Positions 55,701-63,375 of a DNA stretch of 64,000 nt are shown one piece after another. Where the stretch lies: positions 124,001 through 188,000 of the forward strand of contig NZ_JRLF01000011.1 of assembly GCF_001404985.1 (NCBI RefSeq), read 5' to 3'. The position numbers were made by a program, and so were the translations under genes. The notes under the pieces are model-generated. The model saw only the letters and a list, made by a program, of their open reading frames with translations. It searched no databases and was not told the DNA's origin. This DNA is from Flavobacterium aquidurense (GTDB taxonomy: Bacteria > Bacteroidota > Bacteroidia > Flavobacteriales > Flavobacteriaceae). Within the stretch, counting starts at the first letter, position 1, and each line of letters starts with the position of its first letter.

Positions 55701-56345
55701 CAATTGCAGCGTTTCTTCTTTTAATACAACATTGATAACACTTTTGCCTTCTACTTTTATCTCCTGTCTGATATAACCCAGATAAGCAAAAGCCAATGTC
55801 GTTTCGTTGCTTACGGTAATAATTTGATATTCACCATTAAAATCAGTCTGAACACCTCTTCCTGAACCATTATCAGAAACTGCTGCCCCTACTAACGGAA
55901 TCCCTTTTTCATCTGTAACTTTACCTTTTACAATAAAATCTGCCTCTTGCTTTTTACTAACAGGCTGAGACGGTTCCGCTGCTTTTTTAGGCGTTAGAAT
56001 AATATGGCTTCCTGACACTTTATAATCAGTACCTGTATTTTTAAAGATCGTATTCAGAATCGTTTCTATAGAAACATCATTGAGCCTGACGTCTATTTTA
56101 CGGTCTAAATCAACTGATCTTATATTGTAAACAAATCTATAATCTGTAGTATACTCCAGCTTTTCAATAACTTTACCAACGGTCATGTCGCTGGCATTAA
56201 GTGACATTTTTGCTTTTTGTGAGTACGAAACTCCTGCCTGCATCACTGTCAAAGTGGTCAATAAAAATAGTGTAGTCAATTTCATCTTCAAATCAAATTT
56301 CAAAAAAGGCTTGTCGAACCTGATTTTGTTCAATAGTTTTTTCAT
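52764..56345 (-). CDS. SusC/RagA-type TonB-dependent transporter with STN domain
   Basis: A 1193-residue outer-membrane receptor. A signal peptide (to about residue 42, VSYSQ) is followed by an STN domain (about 48-120, MTVGKVIEKLEYTTDYRFVY, the part that talks to FecR). Next are a carboxypeptidase-like beta domain (DFIVKGKVTDEKGIPLVGAA), the plug (IDGFPIENTKY, VLKDAAASSIYGARAANGVV) and a 22-strand barrel ending in LVFGVNINF. It lies next to the FecR gene and a divergent ECF sigma factor gene, which fits transcription triggered by its own ligand. A hairpin stands in the leader between its start and the upstream gene. Confidence 0.93.
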   Translation of the reverse strand: MKKLLNKIRFDKPFLKFDLKMKLTTLFLLTTLTVMQAGVSYSQKAKMSLNASDMTVGKVIEKLEYTTDYRFVYNIRSVDLDRKIDVRLNDVSIETILNTIFKNTGTDYKVSGSHIILTPKKAAEPSQPVSKKQEADFIVKGKVTDEKGIPLVGAAVSDNGSGRGVQTDFNGEYQIITVSNETTLAFAYLGYIRQEIKVEGKSVINVVLKEETLQLGEVVLTTGYQNISAEKSTGSFSSLKAKDFQEQRLSSLDKILEGRIVGYQGGKIRGTTSMNGLTTPLYVIDGFPIENTKYDGNFRLSESLPNLNLEDIETITVLKDAAASSIYGARAANGVVVITTKKAKAGRTNISFSSNLTVTPYRNYTGNLTDAGDIIGLEKGWADANPSLKGANANTYAQSLLNNAVFTSQGMQTLLNGYAGNISQTEMNNRLNQLGSQGYRYYDDIARYAKRDQYFIQHNVSLGKATESNTFNASLTYKGNKFEDRYSDNQSVGINLKNSTDITNWLSLDLGTYMNYGESDTQTYDPFSTLKPQFKFQMYNQLVNDDGSNFTSTAASRYNNFTLQSMKTYGLYNMDITPMDELGRNINKTKNLLNRTFAKFNVKFSHALTYNTMFQYEYGVDRGSLIRDKESFNVRSTVNGLVTIANNKAVYNLPYGDILKETNQFTNAYNFRQQLNFDQTFNNVHDVTAIAGMEIRHSKVEYGDNTRYGWDEQTLSYTPVNQADLLKVYGTVFGGSLGVNNFAADRELVNRYVSFYGTGGYTYDRRYSLTGSLRWDRSNLWGTDNKYQNKPTWSTGAAWNIDKESFFKVSWINMLKLRGSYGIGGNVAKDSAPYLTASYYANTNVGGNQGYVNSRPNPELSWEKTTTTNIGLDFAFFNNRLSGTFDVYHKKGQDLLASSNGVPTEGFGYSTYRINNGEMTNKGLEASLRGTIVKAGSFSWDAAVLYAYNKNKVDYVKVEAPVYYLQLDYPSSYPRIGNDYNTIYGYKWAGLNEKGLPQVYNAKGEKVIYNPADLNAIQDYGSTVPTHSGSFHTSVNYKNFSLSALFIYELGHKIRNTFLPMLENNYSSALGSYVTDITTVNKNIANRWQQPGDEAFTNVPRAVYEYEADFISDSRDIYRYADINILDASNIRLSNVSLGYQLPKDVIKRVSLQDVRFNLNAENVFTIAKSRDAKYLLNGFQSPSLVFGVNINF

Positions 56346-56597
56346 ACTTTTAAAATGTTTTTTAATGTTGGTTGGTTAATTAACTGATCGCATTTATCCT
56401 ACCGGGAAATGTTGGCGCATTTTCCGGTTTTTTTATATAAATGACAATCCTTTTTTCCGGACTTTCTGTTACATAGGCGTCTGTTATTTTGGATTATTTG
56501 ATTGTTAGATTTTTGGATTATTAGACTTTTAGATTATTTACTAAAATTCCTAATTCTATTCTCTTTCTTCTCTCCTCTTGCTTCTATTCTCTTGCTT
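56346..56597. other. Leader region of the susC gene
   Basis: A 252-nt gap. It contains the hairpin at 56401-56428, TTTTTGGATTATT-type tandem words at about 56500-56540, and CTCTTGCTTCTATT words up to the FecR stop codon. No TAnnTTTG box was found on the minus strand, which fits dependence on the neighbouring ECF sigma factor. Confidence 0.55.
56401..56434 (+). terminator. Hairpin with T-run on the plus strand, antisense to the susC leader
   Basis: ACCGGGAAATG (56401-56411), loop TTGGCG, CATTTTCCGGT (56418-56428) with one G-T pair, then a run of T. Read on the plus strand it is a good intrinsic terminator, although no plus-strand gene ends here. Read on the minus strand it is a leader hairpin about 56 nt before the susC start. 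Confidence 0.65.
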
Positions 56598-57749
56598 CTA
56601 TTTAATCGTTATTTCATCCTCTTTTATCTTATAATCTATCGCGTAACTATCGCTAAAATATTTTAAGACCACTTCGATAGGTTCATTGTCAAAGCGGGCG
56701 TTAAAAATTTCTTTTCCCAATGCTTTATTTTTATTAATAAACGTTACGTTATAATGGCGTTCAAGTTTTTTAATAATCGCATCAAAAGAAGCATTTTTAA
56801 ACACCAGGCTTCCTTTTACCCAAGCCGTGTAATAATCTGTATTTACAGGTTCAGCAGTAATCTTTTGCTGTCCTCTTGTACTCGTTCCTTTCAATCCCGG
56901 AGTTAAATAAACCTGATTGTCTGTTGTTTTTTTATCTTTATACAGAGAAACTTTTCCTTCGACCAAAACAACATCTGTACTGATATCTTCTGTATATGAA
57001 TTCACGTTGAACTTAGTTCCCAGAACCTCTACCTTTATTTCCTGTGTATTTACCGTAAACGGATGTGCTTTGTCTTTTGAAACTTCAAAATAAGCTTCAC
57101 CGGTTAAATACACTTTCCTGCTTTGATTTTTCAGGAACTGAACCGGATATCGCAATGAGGTTCCGGCATTTAAATGCACAATGGTACCATCTGATAACTG
57201 AACTTCAAATTTTTTACCGTACGGAATTTTCAAAGTGTTATAAACTAATGCTCCGTTTGAATACGCATTTGCATATACCAATCTGTTTTTCTCTTGTTTC
57301 CCAATTACTTTTCCGTATTTGTCTGTTATATTTCTGGCTTCAGATGTATCGATTGTTTCTGACGATTCGTTATCGAACTGCAAAACAATATCATCTTGTC
57401 TTGGTACCACAACATTTGCTGCAGGATAAAGCAAATCCGATTTTTGATAGAAATAAAATCCGCCTAAAACCAAAATCAAAATTGCCGCATATTTATAATA
57501 AGATGAAAATCTTCTTTTTTGAAAAACCGTATTCTCTTTCTCAATTCTGGCTGATAATTGTTTTTTTACCTCATTTGAATCAAAGGTGTACATTGCAGCA
57601 TCGATTGCGTAGTTTGTTTTGACAAAATCCCTAAACACAATTTGATTTTGCTCTTCTTTAAGCCATTCCGTCAAGGTTTCGATTTCGTCTCTACTCGCCT
57701 GATTTGTGATAAACTTAACAATTAACCGCTCTGACTTTTTCACTGTCAT
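56598..57749 (-). CDS. FecR-type anti-sigma factor
   Basis: A 383-residue inner-membrane regulator starting at MTVKKSERLIVKFI (complement of 57747-57749); an upstream in-frame ATG would add 13 residues that do not look native. The N-terminal helical part (about 1-75) binds the sigma factor. One membrane segment follows (YKYAAILILVLGGFYFYQ). The periplasmic FecR domain has KIPYGKKFEVQLSDGTIVHL and RKVYLTGEAYFEVSKDKAHP. The C-terminal DUF4974-like domain has FDAIIKKLERHYNVTFINKN. It receives the signal of the SusC STN domain. It is divergent from the ECF sigma gene, not in the usual sigma-FecR order. Confidence 0.9.
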   Translation of the reverse strand: MTVKKSERLIVKFITNQASRDEIETLTEWLKEEQNQIVFRDFVKTNYAIDAAMYTFDSNEVKKQLSARIEKENTVFQKRRFSSYYKYAAILILVLGGFYFYQKSDLLYPAANVVVPRQDDIVLQFDNESSETIDTSEARNITDKYGKVIGKQEKNRLVYANAYSNGALVYNTLKIPYGKKFEVQLSDGTIVHLNAGTSLRYPVQFLKNQSRKVYLTGEAYFEVSKDKAHPFTVNTQEIKVEVLGTKFNVNSYTEDISTDVVLVEGKVSLYKDKKTTDNQVYLTPGLKGTSTRGQQKITAEPVNTDYYTAWVKGSLVFKNASFDAIIKKLERHYNVTFINKNKALGKEIFNARFDNEPIEVVLKYFSDSYAIDYKIKEDEITIK

Positions 57750-57901
57750 TTTACTTGTTTTTAATATTATTACGAAGCAAAAAAACAAAACCCTAACAAT
57801 TTGATAAAGTTTTTTTCATTTTGGTGATTTTTTTATTTTTCACAAGTCTTTTCTTTCAATAAACTATACTAATTTGATAGAAATAAAATAGTAAATGTTT
57901 T

Positions 57902-57909
57902 TATCTTTG
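57902..57909 (+). promoter_or_regulatory. -7 box for the ECF sigma gene
   Basis: TATCTTTG matches TAnnTTTG. A TTTG lies upstream at 57873-57876, but the 25-nt spacer is long. The leader to the ATG would be about 115 nt. Confidence 0.45.
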
Positions 57910-58028
57910 CAATTTTGAGCCTTTTTATTTGTACTAATTTTCAAATAGAAAATGAAAAAAAGGGTGAATTTCAAGAAATACACCACTTATTTTAGTCCTA
58001 AAAACTATTAATTTATATATTTGGTTTT

Positions 58029-58631
58029 ATGAATATTGATGATTATAACGATAACGCAACATTAATTGAGTCTCTTAGCAAAGGAGATGAAAGCGCTTAC
58101 AGCTATCTTATCGACACGTATCATCATAAACTTTGTGTGTATGCCAATAGTCTTGTAAAAAATATTTACAGTGCTGAGGATATTGTGCAAAATGTTTTTA
58201 TTAAAGTTTGGGAACAACGCACAAGACTTAAACCGGATCACGCCTTAAAAAGTTTTCTTTATAAATTGGTGTATAATGAATTCATTGATTTGTACCGAAA
58301 AAACCAATCCTTGTTTTCACTCGAAAAATCGTATTATGATGCGTTAAACTCTGTTATTCAGGAAGATGATTCAGAGTCATTTCAGCGTGTGCTGAATGTG
58401 GTAAACAGAGAAATCCAAAACCTTCCGCCCAAATGCAAAGAGGTTTTTATTTTAAGCAAAAAAGAAGGTTTAACAAATATCGAAATTGCAGAACATCTCG
58501 ATGTATCTATAAAAACGGTTGAAGCCCAGATTACCAAAGCTTTTTCGATCTTGAGATCTTCATTAGAAGAAAAAGTAAGAAGTGTTTTATTTATGTTATT
58601 TTCTAAGAAAAAAAAATTCAGACTCCACTAA
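58029..58631 (+). CDS. ECF sigma-70 factor (FecI-like)
   Basis: A 200-residue RNA polymerase sigma factor. Region 2 covers about 20-90 with YSYLIDTYHHKLCVYANSLV and AEDIVQNVFIKVWEQRTRL. The linker has FLYKLVYNEFIDLYRKNQSL. Region 4 covers about 125-185 with LPPKCKEVFILSKKEGLTNI and IAEHLDVSIKTVEAQITKAF. Size is normal for the class. It faces the FecR gene across a 279-nt gap and should activate the susC/susD genes beyond it. No second regulator of this type is in the window. Confidence 0.93.
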   Translation: MNIDDYNDNATLIESLSKGDESAYSYLIDTYHHKLCVYANSLVKNIYSAEDIVQNVFIKVWEQRTRLKPDHALKSFLYKLVYNEFIDLYRKNQSLFSLEKSYYDALNSVIQEDDSESFQRVLNVVNREIQNLPPKCKEVFILSKKEGLTNIEIAEHLDVSIKTVEAQITKAFSILRSSLEEKVRSVLFMLFSKKKKFRLH

Positions 58632-58849
58632 ACGTTTCCTCTGAATTTTGATATAATTTTTTTTACGTATATTTTTTAAACACATAGAAACATAGCTTTA
58701 GTTTGTTTAAAAAAGGCATTTCACTTTACATTAATTCACATAGCGATCTGTAAAAAATAGCTAACTTTTGCGCAATACAACAAATATATTCTCTAACTTA
58801 CTGTTTCTAAAAGTCTTGCCTCTTGCTTCTAAAAGTCTTGCTTCTTACT
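58632..58849. other. Gap between sigma and MBL genes
   Basis: A 218-nt gap between convergent genes. It is AT-rich and holds the tandem words AAAAGTCTTGCCTCTTGCTT and CTAAAAGTCTTGCTTCTTAC at about 58808-58850, reaching the stop codon of the next gene. No gene and no strong terminator were seen. Confidence 0.5.
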
Positions 58850-59569
58850 CTAAAACTCCAACACAGGCTTCTCCATATCATGATACAAAAACACTTTCCA
58901 ATGTTGTTCTTTTGCTTCCTGCTCCCATTTTTTTCGGGATTCCATGGCACGTTTACCATCAAAATCAGTTTTATAGGCAACATGCATTTTTAAATACGCT
59001 TCTTGTGGCAAATCATCGGCCCCGTAAAAGATAATTTCATTATTTTCTTTAATCCAGAAAACCTGATGAAATGGCGAATGTCCTCCGGAAACCTCATAGA
59101 CAATTTCGTTTGTAATTTCTCCCTTATCATCCTCAAGGAATTCTACATTTGGAAACTTTTTTACTTCATTCAAAATCTTCAGATTATAAGATGGATGTTG
59201 TTGCGTTAAAGCAAAATCAAGTTCTCTTTTTTGCATATAAATCTTCGCATCCGGAAAATTTTGGACAAATTTATCGCCGTCAAAATAGCCAATTCCTTCG
59301 ATATGATCTTTATGGAAATGAGAAATCAGGACTTTTGTAATTTGTTCCGGCATAATGTTATGACTTTCGAGCAAATGATGAATTAAAGGTTTTCCATTTT
59401 TGGTAAATCCTAAACCTAGATCCAATACTATATAATCCTTTTGGGTAACAATCAAAAAAGGCTGAATCGCCATTTTAAGTCCTGAATCAAGCGGGAATTC
59501 ATTGATCAGTTTAAATTCTTTTTTGCTGTTTACAACGTAATTCCCTTCTTGTAATGGTATTATTTTCAT
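58850..59569 (-). CDS. Metallo-beta-lactamase-fold hydrolase
   Basis: A 239-residue cytosolic zinc hydrolase. The metal motif is LISHFHKDHIEGIGYF (HxHxDH), preceded by YIVLDLGLGFTKNGKPLIHH. Later ligands are the histidine in EVSGGHSPFHQVFWI and the Asp in IIFYGADDLPQE. The overall pattern resembles lactonase-like MBL enzymes rather than beta-lactamases. It is divergent from a LysR regulator gene, with 97 nt between the starts, so that regulator probably controls it. Substrate unknown. Confidence 0.85.
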   Translation of the reverse strand: MKIIPLQEGNYVVNSKKEFKLINEFPLDSGLKMAIQPFLIVTQKDYIVLDLGLGFTKNGKPLIHHLLESHNIMPEQITKVLISHFHKDHIEGIGYFDGDKFVQNFPDAKIYMQKRELDFALTQQHPSYNLKILNEVKKFPNVEFLEDDKGEITNEIVYEVSGGHSPFHQVFWIKENNEIIFYGADDLPQEAYLKMHVAYKTDFDGKRAMESRKKWEQEAKEQHWKVFLYHDMEKPVLEF

Positions 59570-59584
59570 TTTACTCTGTCATTA

Positions 59585-59618
59585 TTTGTTACAAAGGTCT
59601 AAAGAATTTCTATATTTG
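59585..59618 (+). promoter_or_regulatory. Promoter of the LysR gene
   Basis: TTTG (59585-59588), a 22-nt spacer and TATATTTG (59611-59618) give a good Bacteroidota -33/-7 pair, leaving a leader of about 40 nt. Confidence 0.6.
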
Positions 59619-59666
59619 TAAAACCTTATTTTTCGATAGCATCAATCGATAAAACCGATTTGTAAA

Positions 59667-60539
59667 ATGGAACTCAGACAACTTAAATACTTTCTTAAAG
59701 CAAAAGAATTGCTCAACTTTACCGAAGCTGCAAATAGTTTAAACATCAGCCAAAGTACTTTATCACAACAAATTAAACAGCTTGAAGATGAACTGCAGAT
59801 TTCGCTTTTTAACCGCATTGGCAAACGAATTACCTTAACCGAAGCCGGCGCATTATTCTCAGGTTTTGCGCTACAAAGTATTAGCAAAGCAAATGAAGGT
59901 TTTCAGTTATTAAAGGATTTAAACAATCTTAATACCGGAAAAATTGCCATTGGCGTAACCTATGCTTTACGTGATATCCTGACCCAAACCGTAATCGAGT
60001 TCAACACAAAATATCCTGAAATCGAATTCGAGATTGTATTTGGCACTTCTAAGGAGTTAATAGAAAAACTAAATCATTTTGAATTGGATGTAATTCTGAC
60101 TTTCGAAGAAATTATTACCGAAAATCATTTTAAATATCAGGCACTTTTTACCTCGCCAATGACTTTGGTAACGGCAACAGAATCGGCTTTAAAAAACAAG
60201 AAATCAATATCCCTAAAAGACATCAGTAAACTCTCTCTTGCGCTTCCTGCAAAAGGATATAGTACCACACAATTTATCAGTGATGCTTTTGCCAAAAGCA
60301 AATTGCATCCAAAAGTAGCGATCGAAATCAATGATATTCCAACACTTTTAGAACTCGTAAAAAGCGGCAATTGGTATACGATTCTAACCCAAACCACGAT
60401 TAAAAACGAAAAAGGAATTTCCTGTATCCCTATCGAAGGAAAAAACATGACCAGAACTGCAATGATAATTTCGATTAAAGAAGTCTATGAAAAGAAAGCG
60501 GTTAAGGTATTTTTAGATATTTTGAAATCCTTGCTATAA
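59667..60539 (+). CDS. LysR-type transcriptional regulator
   Basis: A 290-residue regulator. The N-terminal winged helix reads MELRQLKYFLKAKELLNFTE, then AANSLNISQSTLSQQIKQLE and LFNRIGKRITLTEAG. The effector domain (about 90-290) starts IAIGVTYALRDILTQTVIEF and contains LVTATESAL and LVKSGNWYTIL. This is the usual LysR order and length. It is divergent from the MBL-fold hydrolase gene and probably regulates it and itself through the 97-nt gap. Confidence 0.93.
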   Translation: MELRQLKYFLKAKELLNFTEAANSLNISQSTLSQQIKQLEDELQISLFNRIGKRITLTEAGALFSGFALQSISKANEGFQLLKDLNNLNTGKIAIGVTYALRDILTQTVIEFNTKYPEIEFEIVFGTSKELIEKLNHFELDVILTFEEIITENHFKYQALFTSPMTLVTATESALKNKKSISLKDISKLSLALPAKGYSTTQFISDAFAKSKLHPKVAIEINDIPTLLELVKSGNWYTILTQTTIKNEKGISCIPIEGKNMTRTAMIISIKEVYEKKAVKVFLDILKSLL

Positions 60540-60545
60540 AATAAA

Positions 60546-60577
60546 AAAGCCTTCAAAACAAGTGTTTCAAAGGCCTT
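60546..60577. terminator. Possible terminator between LysR and GH3 genes
   Basis: AAGCCTTCAAAACA and TGTTTCAAAGGCCTT can form a stem with one internal mismatch, with A's on the left and T's on the right. It lies between two convergent genes. Confidence 0.55.
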
Positions 60578-60616
60578 TAATTATCTAATACTAACCAAAA
60601 TATTAAATAATATTAT

Positions 60617-63067
60617 TTACGGTTTAAGCTCAGTAAACTTCGAATCGAGTTCGAAAGATTTCTTTACTTTTTCGACCATAATTTCATTGGTTACTGAAAA
60701 TTCAGCTGATTTTTTTATGTCTAAAGATGATGCTCCAACGAGAACTTTATAGGTTCCGGCTTCAGCAATCCAGGCGCTTTTATTTTCTAAAAACGAAGCA
60801 AGGTCTTTTGGCGATAAAATCAGTTGTAATGTCTGGCTTTCTCCCGGTTTTAGTTCTTTGGTTTTTGCAAAAGCTTTTAATTCTTCTTTTGGTTTATCAA
60901 TTGATTTTGAAGGAGCCGAAAGATATAACTCAACTACTTCTTTTCCTGCCGTTTTTCCGGTATTTTTTACCGTAACAGAAACTGTCAATTTATCTTTGAA
61001 CGTTGCAGAACTTAGTTTTACATCTGTATAATCAAAAGTTGTGTACGAACTTCCAAAACCAAATTCATACGATGGTTTTACGTTGAAGGTATTAAAATAA
61101 CGATATCCCACATAAACACCTTCTTCATAAGTTACTTCTTTTGGATTATCGACCGGAAATCCTGGAAAGTTTTTTGCCGATGGTGTATCTGCGTATTTCA
61201 TAGGGAAAGTCATGGTCAATTTTCCTGATGGGTTTGTTCTCCCGGAAACCACATCAGCAACAGAATGTCCACCCTCCTGACCTGGCTGCCAAGCTAATAA
61301 AATAGCATCTGCTTTATCTTTCCACGATGCTGTTTCGATTACACCGCCAATATTTAAAATAACTACTACTTTTTTTCCTTTTTCATGAAAAGCTTTCGAA
61401 ATCTTGTCCAGCATTTCGATCTCTTCATTTGCCAGATTAAAATTATTATCCACCACTCTGTCTCCGCCTTCTCCTGAATTTCTTCCTAAAGTCACAAATG
61501 CGATTTCAGAACTTGCTGCTTTTTTAGCTATAAAAGCATCGTCCATTTTCATTTCAGGAAGTCTTTCCGGCAAAGCCAGAATTCCTCTTTCTTTTCTTCT
61601 TTCCTGTTCAGCTGCAACTTCTTTTGCAGCGTGTGGCTGATACAAACCAACCAATTCCTTATCTAATTTGTAACCCGCAGCCGTTAGTCCTTCTAACAGA
61701 GAAACGGTATGTTTGTTATTCACGCTTCCGCTTCCTGTACCGCCTGTTATCCAGGCGTAGGAAGTAACTCCAAACAGGGAAACTTCTTTTTGTTTATCAG
61801 CAAATGGCAATGCATTATTGTTGTTTTTAAGCAAAACCATTCCTTCGGCAGCAGCATTTCTTGTTACTTCTGCATTTTTAGTCAGGTTGGGTTTATCACT
61901 GTATTTATATTTGGCAAAAGTGGGCGTACGAAAAACATATTCTAAAATTCTTTTTGCATTTGTATTTGCAACTTCCTGAGGCAATTTACCGGAGTTCAAA
62001 GCGTCAAGCAATGCTTTTTTCTGTACCGGAATTCCGGGCATCAAAAGATCGTTTCCGGCAATCATTTGTTTGACAACATCAGAGCTTGACCCTTTTTGTA
62101 TGGATTCGAAACCCGGAAAACCGCCAAACCAGTCCGTCATTACAATGCCTTTAAAACCCCATTCGTTTCTCAAAACCTCAGTTAATAAATCTTTTCGGTC
62201 AGATGTATATTCGCCATTAAGTCTGTTGTAGGATGACATTACCGTCCAGGGCTGTGATTCTTTGACTGTAATTTCAAAACCTTTCAAGTATATTTCTCTG
62301 ATTGCTCTTTCAGAAACGTGTGCATTGATCGTTAACCGATTGGTTTCTTCGTTATTTACAGCAAAATGTTTAATCGAAGTTCCCACGCCTTGCGACTGGA
62401 TTCCGTTTACAATTGCTGCTGCCGTTTTCCCAGAAATCAAAGGATCTTCAGAATAATATTCGAAGTTTCTTCCGTTTAATGGATTTCTCTGAATGTTCAA
62501 AGCAGGCGCCAATAAAACGTCAACACCATATTCCTTTACTTCATTTCCCATTGCTTTTCCAACCTCTTCTAAAAGTGCTTTATTCCAAGTCGACGCTAAA
62601 GCTGTTCCCACAGGAAATGCCGTTGCATAATATGTTTTTGAGTCATTTTCTCTGGTTGGTTCAATTCTTAAACCTGCAGGACCATCGGCTACAACAGTTG
62701 CAGGAATTCCAAATCGCTCAAAAGCAGCAGTTCCTCCGGCAGCTCCGGGAACAAGACCTTGTTTAGAATCTCCTACAGGTCCGGTCAGAACCTCAATTCC
62801 AGGCATTCCGGTTCCAATAAGCAACTCCGCTTTTTCGGCATTTGTCATTTGCTTGATGATGGCATCAATTCTTTGATCTACAGAAAGGCGTGTATCTTCC
62901 CAAGGATCTAATTTTCCGTTTCTGTTTAAATCTAAAAATTTAAATCCCTTAATAGTAAGAACCGGGGGATTTGTTTCATCATTCGGAATTTTATTCCATG
63001 ATAAATTAGAAAGCACTAATGCCGTCAAAAGAGTCAGGCGCGCTGTTTTTATAATTGGATTTTTCAT
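60617..63067 (-). CDS. Beta-glycosidase, GH3 family
   Basis: An exported 816-residue enzyme (beta-glucosidase/beta-xylosidase type). The signal peptide covers about residues 1-24. After FLDLNRNGKLDPWEDTRLSV come the GH3 barrel blocks: ELLIGTGMPG, TVVADGPAGLRIEPT, NIQRNPLNGRNFEYYSEDP, SIKHFAVNNEETNR and the nucleophile site GIVMTDWFGGF (Asp near 311). The second domain has EGMVLLKNNNNALPF and VTLGRNSGEGGDRV (acid/base region). A fibronectin-like C-terminal domain (VTVKNTGKTAGKEVVELYLS) closes the protein. It is divergent from a Nudix regulator gene. Substrate not determined. Confidence 0.92.
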   Translation of the reverse strand: MKNPIIKTARLTLLTALVLSNLSWNKIPNDETNPPVLTIKGFKFLDLNRNGKLDPWEDTRLSVDQRIDAIIKQMTNAEKAELLIGTGMPGIEVLTGPVGDSKQGLVPGAAGGTAAFERFGIPATVVADGPAGLRIEPTRENDSKTYYATAFPVGTALASTWNKALLEEVGKAMGNEVKEYGVDVLLAPALNIQRNPLNGRNFEYYSEDPLISGKTAAAIVNGIQSQGVGTSIKHFAVNNEETNRLTINAHVSERAIREIYLKGFEITVKESQPWTVMSSYNRLNGEYTSDRKDLLTEVLRNEWGFKGIVMTDWFGGFPGFESIQKGSSSDVVKQMIAGNDLLMPGIPVQKKALLDALNSGKLPQEVANTNAKRILEYVFRTPTFAKYKYSDKPNLTKNAEVTRNAAAEGMVLLKNNNNALPFADKQKEVSLFGVTSYAWITGGTGSGSVNNKHTVSLLEGLTAAGYKLDKELVGLYQPHAAKEVAAEQERRKERGILALPERLPEMKMDDAFIAKKAASSEIAFVTLGRNSGEGGDRVVDNNFNLANEEIEMLDKISKAFHEKGKKVVVILNIGGVIETASWKDKADAILLAWQPGQEGGHSVADVVSGRTNPSGKLTMTFPMKYADTPSAKNFPGFPVDNPKEVTYEEGVYVGYRYFNTFNVKPSYEFGFGSSYTTFDYTDVKLSSATFKDKLTVSVTVKNTGKTAGKEVVELYLSAPSKSIDKPKEELKAFAKTKELKPGESQTLQLILSPKDLASFLENKSAWIAEAGTYKVLVGASSLDIKKSAEFSVTNEIMVEKVKKSFELDSKFTELKP

Positions 63068-63123
63068 TGTTGGAAATTTTAATTTGTCTTTAGAAATTTT
63101 AGAACTATTGCTTAAGTATTTTC

Positions 63124-63144
63124 ATTGCTTCATAATGAAGCAAT
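63124..63144. promoter_or_regulatory. 21-bp perfect palindrome upstream of GH3
   Basis: ATTGCTTCAT, one central A, ATGAAGCAAT: two perfect 10-bp arms at 57-77 nt before the GH3 start. No T-run follows on the minus strand, so an operator is more likely than a terminator. The Nudix-type regulator next door is a candidate to bind it. Confidence 0.55.
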
Positions 63145-63351
63145 ATTAAAAAATTTTTCTCATATCAACAAATAAAATCGAATAAAATTTCACTTAATAT
63201 AATTATAAACATCTTAAAATGAGTTATTATCAATTACGAAAGGTTATCATTAAAAAATAATGAATTAAAAAATGGAGCTTAAAAGCGTCCTTTTTTAGAT
63301 ATATAAACAGAAGTTTAGTTTTTTTTAGTTTATTTAAATTTTCAAAAACAG

Positions 63352-63359
63352 TAAATTTG
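63352..63359 (+). promoter_or_regulatory. -7 box of the Nudix regulator gene
   Basis: TAAATTTG matches TAnnTTTG, 16 nt before the ATG at 63376, so the leader would be very short. No clear -33 was seen. Confidence 0.4.
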
Positions 63360-63375
63360 AAAACAAATCATCAAA

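Larger units (their letters stand above)
63068..63375. other. Divergent gap between GH3 and Nudix regulator genes
   Basis: A 308-nt AT-rich gap. It holds the 21-bp palindrome at 63124-63144 near the GH3 start and a -7 box at 63352-63359 for the regulator. No further gene was recognised. Confidence 0.65.

Noticed and set aside
51341..56345. The SusC/SusD pair as importer for the pectin cluster
   Set aside because: It is more than 20 kb from the pectin genes, has its own sigma/FecR system and is followed by thioredoxins and a peptidase instead of glycan enzymes.
57065..57622. 185-codon open frame on the plus strand inside FecR
   Set aside because: It lies wholly antisense to a well-supported gene, and its translation has no domain-like pattern.
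57750..57788. 13-residue extension of FecR (MFFCFVIILKTSK)
   Set aside because: The family normally begins with the helical sigma-binding domain; the start at 57749 fits better.
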